Shown piece after piece: positions 63,353 to 64,000 of a stretch of 64,000 nt of DNA. Numbering within the stretch: position 1 is the stretch's first letter; each line of letters begins with the position of its first letter. The position numbers and the translations under genes are program-made. The notes below the pieces were generated by a model. The model had not been told where the DNA came from. It saw only the letters and a list, made by a program, of their open reading frames with translations, and ran no database searches. The stretch comes from Desulfosediminicola flagellatus (GTDB taxonomy: Bacteria > Desulfobacterota > Desulfobulbia > Desulfobulbales > Desulfocapsaceae): contig NZ_CP050698.1 in the NCBI RefSeq assembly GCF_005116655.2, forward strand, positions 2,386,501-2,450,500, in the 5' to 3' direction.

Positions 63353-63470
63353 ATGCGTAACTGCTCACAGGGCACCAAATCTTTCCGCGATCAGTCTGGT
63401 TTACGTATGACATATACGCTTCACCAGTCTGCTTGCGAAAATCTCTGGCACCCTGTAAGCAGCTACAAAT
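63353..63470. repeat. long imperfect hairpin (about 118 bases)
   Basis: The left arm 63353-63408 and right arm 63414-63470 pair along nearly their whole length with regularly spaced mismatches. Blocks, from outside in: GTA/TAC, CTGCT/AGCAG, ACAGGG/CCCTGT, CCA/TGG, TTT-CGC/GCG-AAA (with a C/A mismatch), CAG/CTG, CTGGT/ACCAG and CGTAT/ATACG around a 5-base tip. This is far longer than an intrinsic terminator and could be a non-coding RNA or a small palindromic mobile element. Confidence 0.7.
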
Positions 63471-63514
63471 GCCGAGGTTTATAAAACCAAGTCGTTTAAC
63501 CTGTAAGTAGTTAC
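63357..63514. repeat. 15-base motif, two direct and one inverted copy
   Basis: The copies are CCTGTAAGCAGCTAC (63452-63466), CCTGTAAGTAGTTAC (63500-63514) and, inverted, GTAACTGCTCACAGG (63357-63371). They differ at two or three bases. Two of them are the arms of the long hairpin. The third lies 48 bases further on and is not needed for it. Confidence 0.65.
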
Positions 63515-63881
63515 TTTTATGTTACCGTAAAAGTATATAAACTAGAACGTATCGAGCATGACATCCTGATTTATCGTTGAAAAAGACGATCTCTTTATAT
63601 ATTCTGCATTGGATAAAAAACTGCTGTTAACGTGTCAGAAATGAAGAGGATATGCTCTCTTGTTTGTCCTTGACTTTTACCTCGCTGAATGGTCCATTTC
63701 CCCATTGTATATTGGGCGGATAAAGGTATTAGCATTTTGTATCGCGGATATAAAGTGTACCCTTTTTACTCCCTGGCTCAGCTCAGGAATACGGTTCAAT
63801 AACTTCAGCTATGTGGTGCCCCGGATGTAGGTTTGCATGAGGTGTACCTTTCCTTTATTCGTTAAATTGTCGGAGTGTTAT

Positions 63882-64000
63882 ATGTCAGGTCAGAGTGCTT
63901 TTGAAAAACGTTATGTAGACCCTAAGGATCAGAGCGATGTAGAAGGGTTGCTTGAACACTTTAATCTTCCACCGAAAGTGATTGCATTTCTGCGTGCGAA
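63882..64000 (+). CDS. N-terminus of an unidentified gene (runs off the window)
   Basis: An ATG with CGGAG nine bases upstream opens 39 codons with a protein-like sequence (MSGQSAFEKRYVDPKDQSDV, then a helix and NLPPKVIAFLRA). The reading frame stays open to the edge. No family can be assigned from this part. Confidence 0.6.
   Translation, partial: MSGQSAFEKRYVDPKDQSDVEGLLEHFNLPPKVIAFLRA

Larger units (their letters stand above)
63126..63881. other. 756-base non-coding region with structured elements
   Basis: No reading frame here is convincing on either strand. It holds the long hairpin at 63353-63470, three copies of a 15-base motif, and a further dyad ACTTTTA/TAAAAGT near 63512-63533. 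The remainder to 63881 is the upstream region of the next gene. Confidence 0.6.

Noticed and set aside
63353..63500. Possible integron attC site
   Set aside because: The long imperfect hairpin recalls large attC sites, but the paired RYYYAAC/GTTRRRY core sites are missing. A single GTTTAAC at 63494 is outside the stem, and no integrase or cassette is seen.

Overview
The window is a compact, gene-dense piece of chromosome that is moderately AT-rich by eye. It has about 60 confidently readable genes and no rRNA, tRNA, CRISPR array, insertion sequence or phage gene that I can recognise. Gene content points to a Gram-negative, probably anaerobic bacterium. The outer-membrane assembly genes lptE and lptF show an outer membrane, the cbiG/cbiH/cbiC set shows the oxygen-independent cobalamin route, and housekeeping is bacterial throughout (rpsF-rpsR-DUF2232-rplI-dnaB, rplU-rpmA-obg-proB-proA-nadD). 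The combination of a split 428-residue LeuC, CbiA/CbiP/CbiB, a CobD-CbiP fusion, an AP2-domain protein and a spore-photoproduct-lyase-like radical SAM protein most resembles Desulfobacterota, order Desulfobulbales. That placement is inference from gene content, not a database result.

Layout. 1-7.6 kb: the tail of an upstream gene, a Dus-family tRNA modification enzyme coupled to a small coiled-coil (phasin-like) protein, the lipid II flippase MurJ, an aberrant EF-G paralogue, a MogA/MoaB molybdopterin protein, PurM and a DUF2065 membrane protein. 7.6-15.4 kb: a TPR-methyltransferase, MgtE, a DegS/HtrA protease, a CNNM/CorC-type transporter, leucyl aminopeptidase and DusB. 15.5-24.2 kb: leuS-lptE, dnaB, the S6-S18-DUF2232-L9 operon, MazG and the AP2-like protein. 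24.2-29.3 kb: L21-L27, then Obg-ProB-ProA-NadD. 29.4-40.4 kb: a degenerate CheB-like regulator, Ung, a CBS protein with NnrDE, LptF with an unusual zinc-binding tail, an M23 peptidase with RNase G, and a glycosyltransferase coupled to an SPL-like radical SAM protein. 40.5-50.1 kb: Ssb, DnaJ/CbpA, LeuC-LeuD, an orphan peptide-binding protein, a cold-shock protein, TsaE, a YcaO-TPR protein and a Sel1-repeat protein. 50.6-61.1 kb: an eleven-gene cobalamin operon (cbiG-cbiH-cobC-cobU-cobT-cobS-cobD/cbiP-cbiB-cbiA-cbiC, with two activities fused). 61.3-64 kb: Ndk, XseA, a non-coding stretch with a very long imperfect hairpin, and the start of an unidentified gene.

How the genes work together. The cobalamin operon covers ring contraction and later ring steps (CbiG, CbiH, CbiC), amidation (CbiA, CbiP), aminopropanol attachment (CobD, CbiB) and nucleotide-loop assembly (CobU, CobT, CobS, CobC). 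Early precorrin and cobalt-insertion genes must lie elsewhere. Envelope functions recur (MurJ, LptE, LptF, M23 peptidase, DegS-like protease), as do translation functions (LeuS, L9, L21, L27, S6, S18, Obg, two Dus enzymes, TsaE).

The most unusual items are the CheB-like protein that has lost its catalytic serine and gained a zinc ribbon, the EF-G paralogue with Asp in place of the catalytic His, the Ada-type zinc domain fused to LptF, the AP2 protein with a structured leader, and the long hairpin with a three-copy 15-base motif near 63.4 kb. I did not find a convincing multi-gene defence or mobile system.
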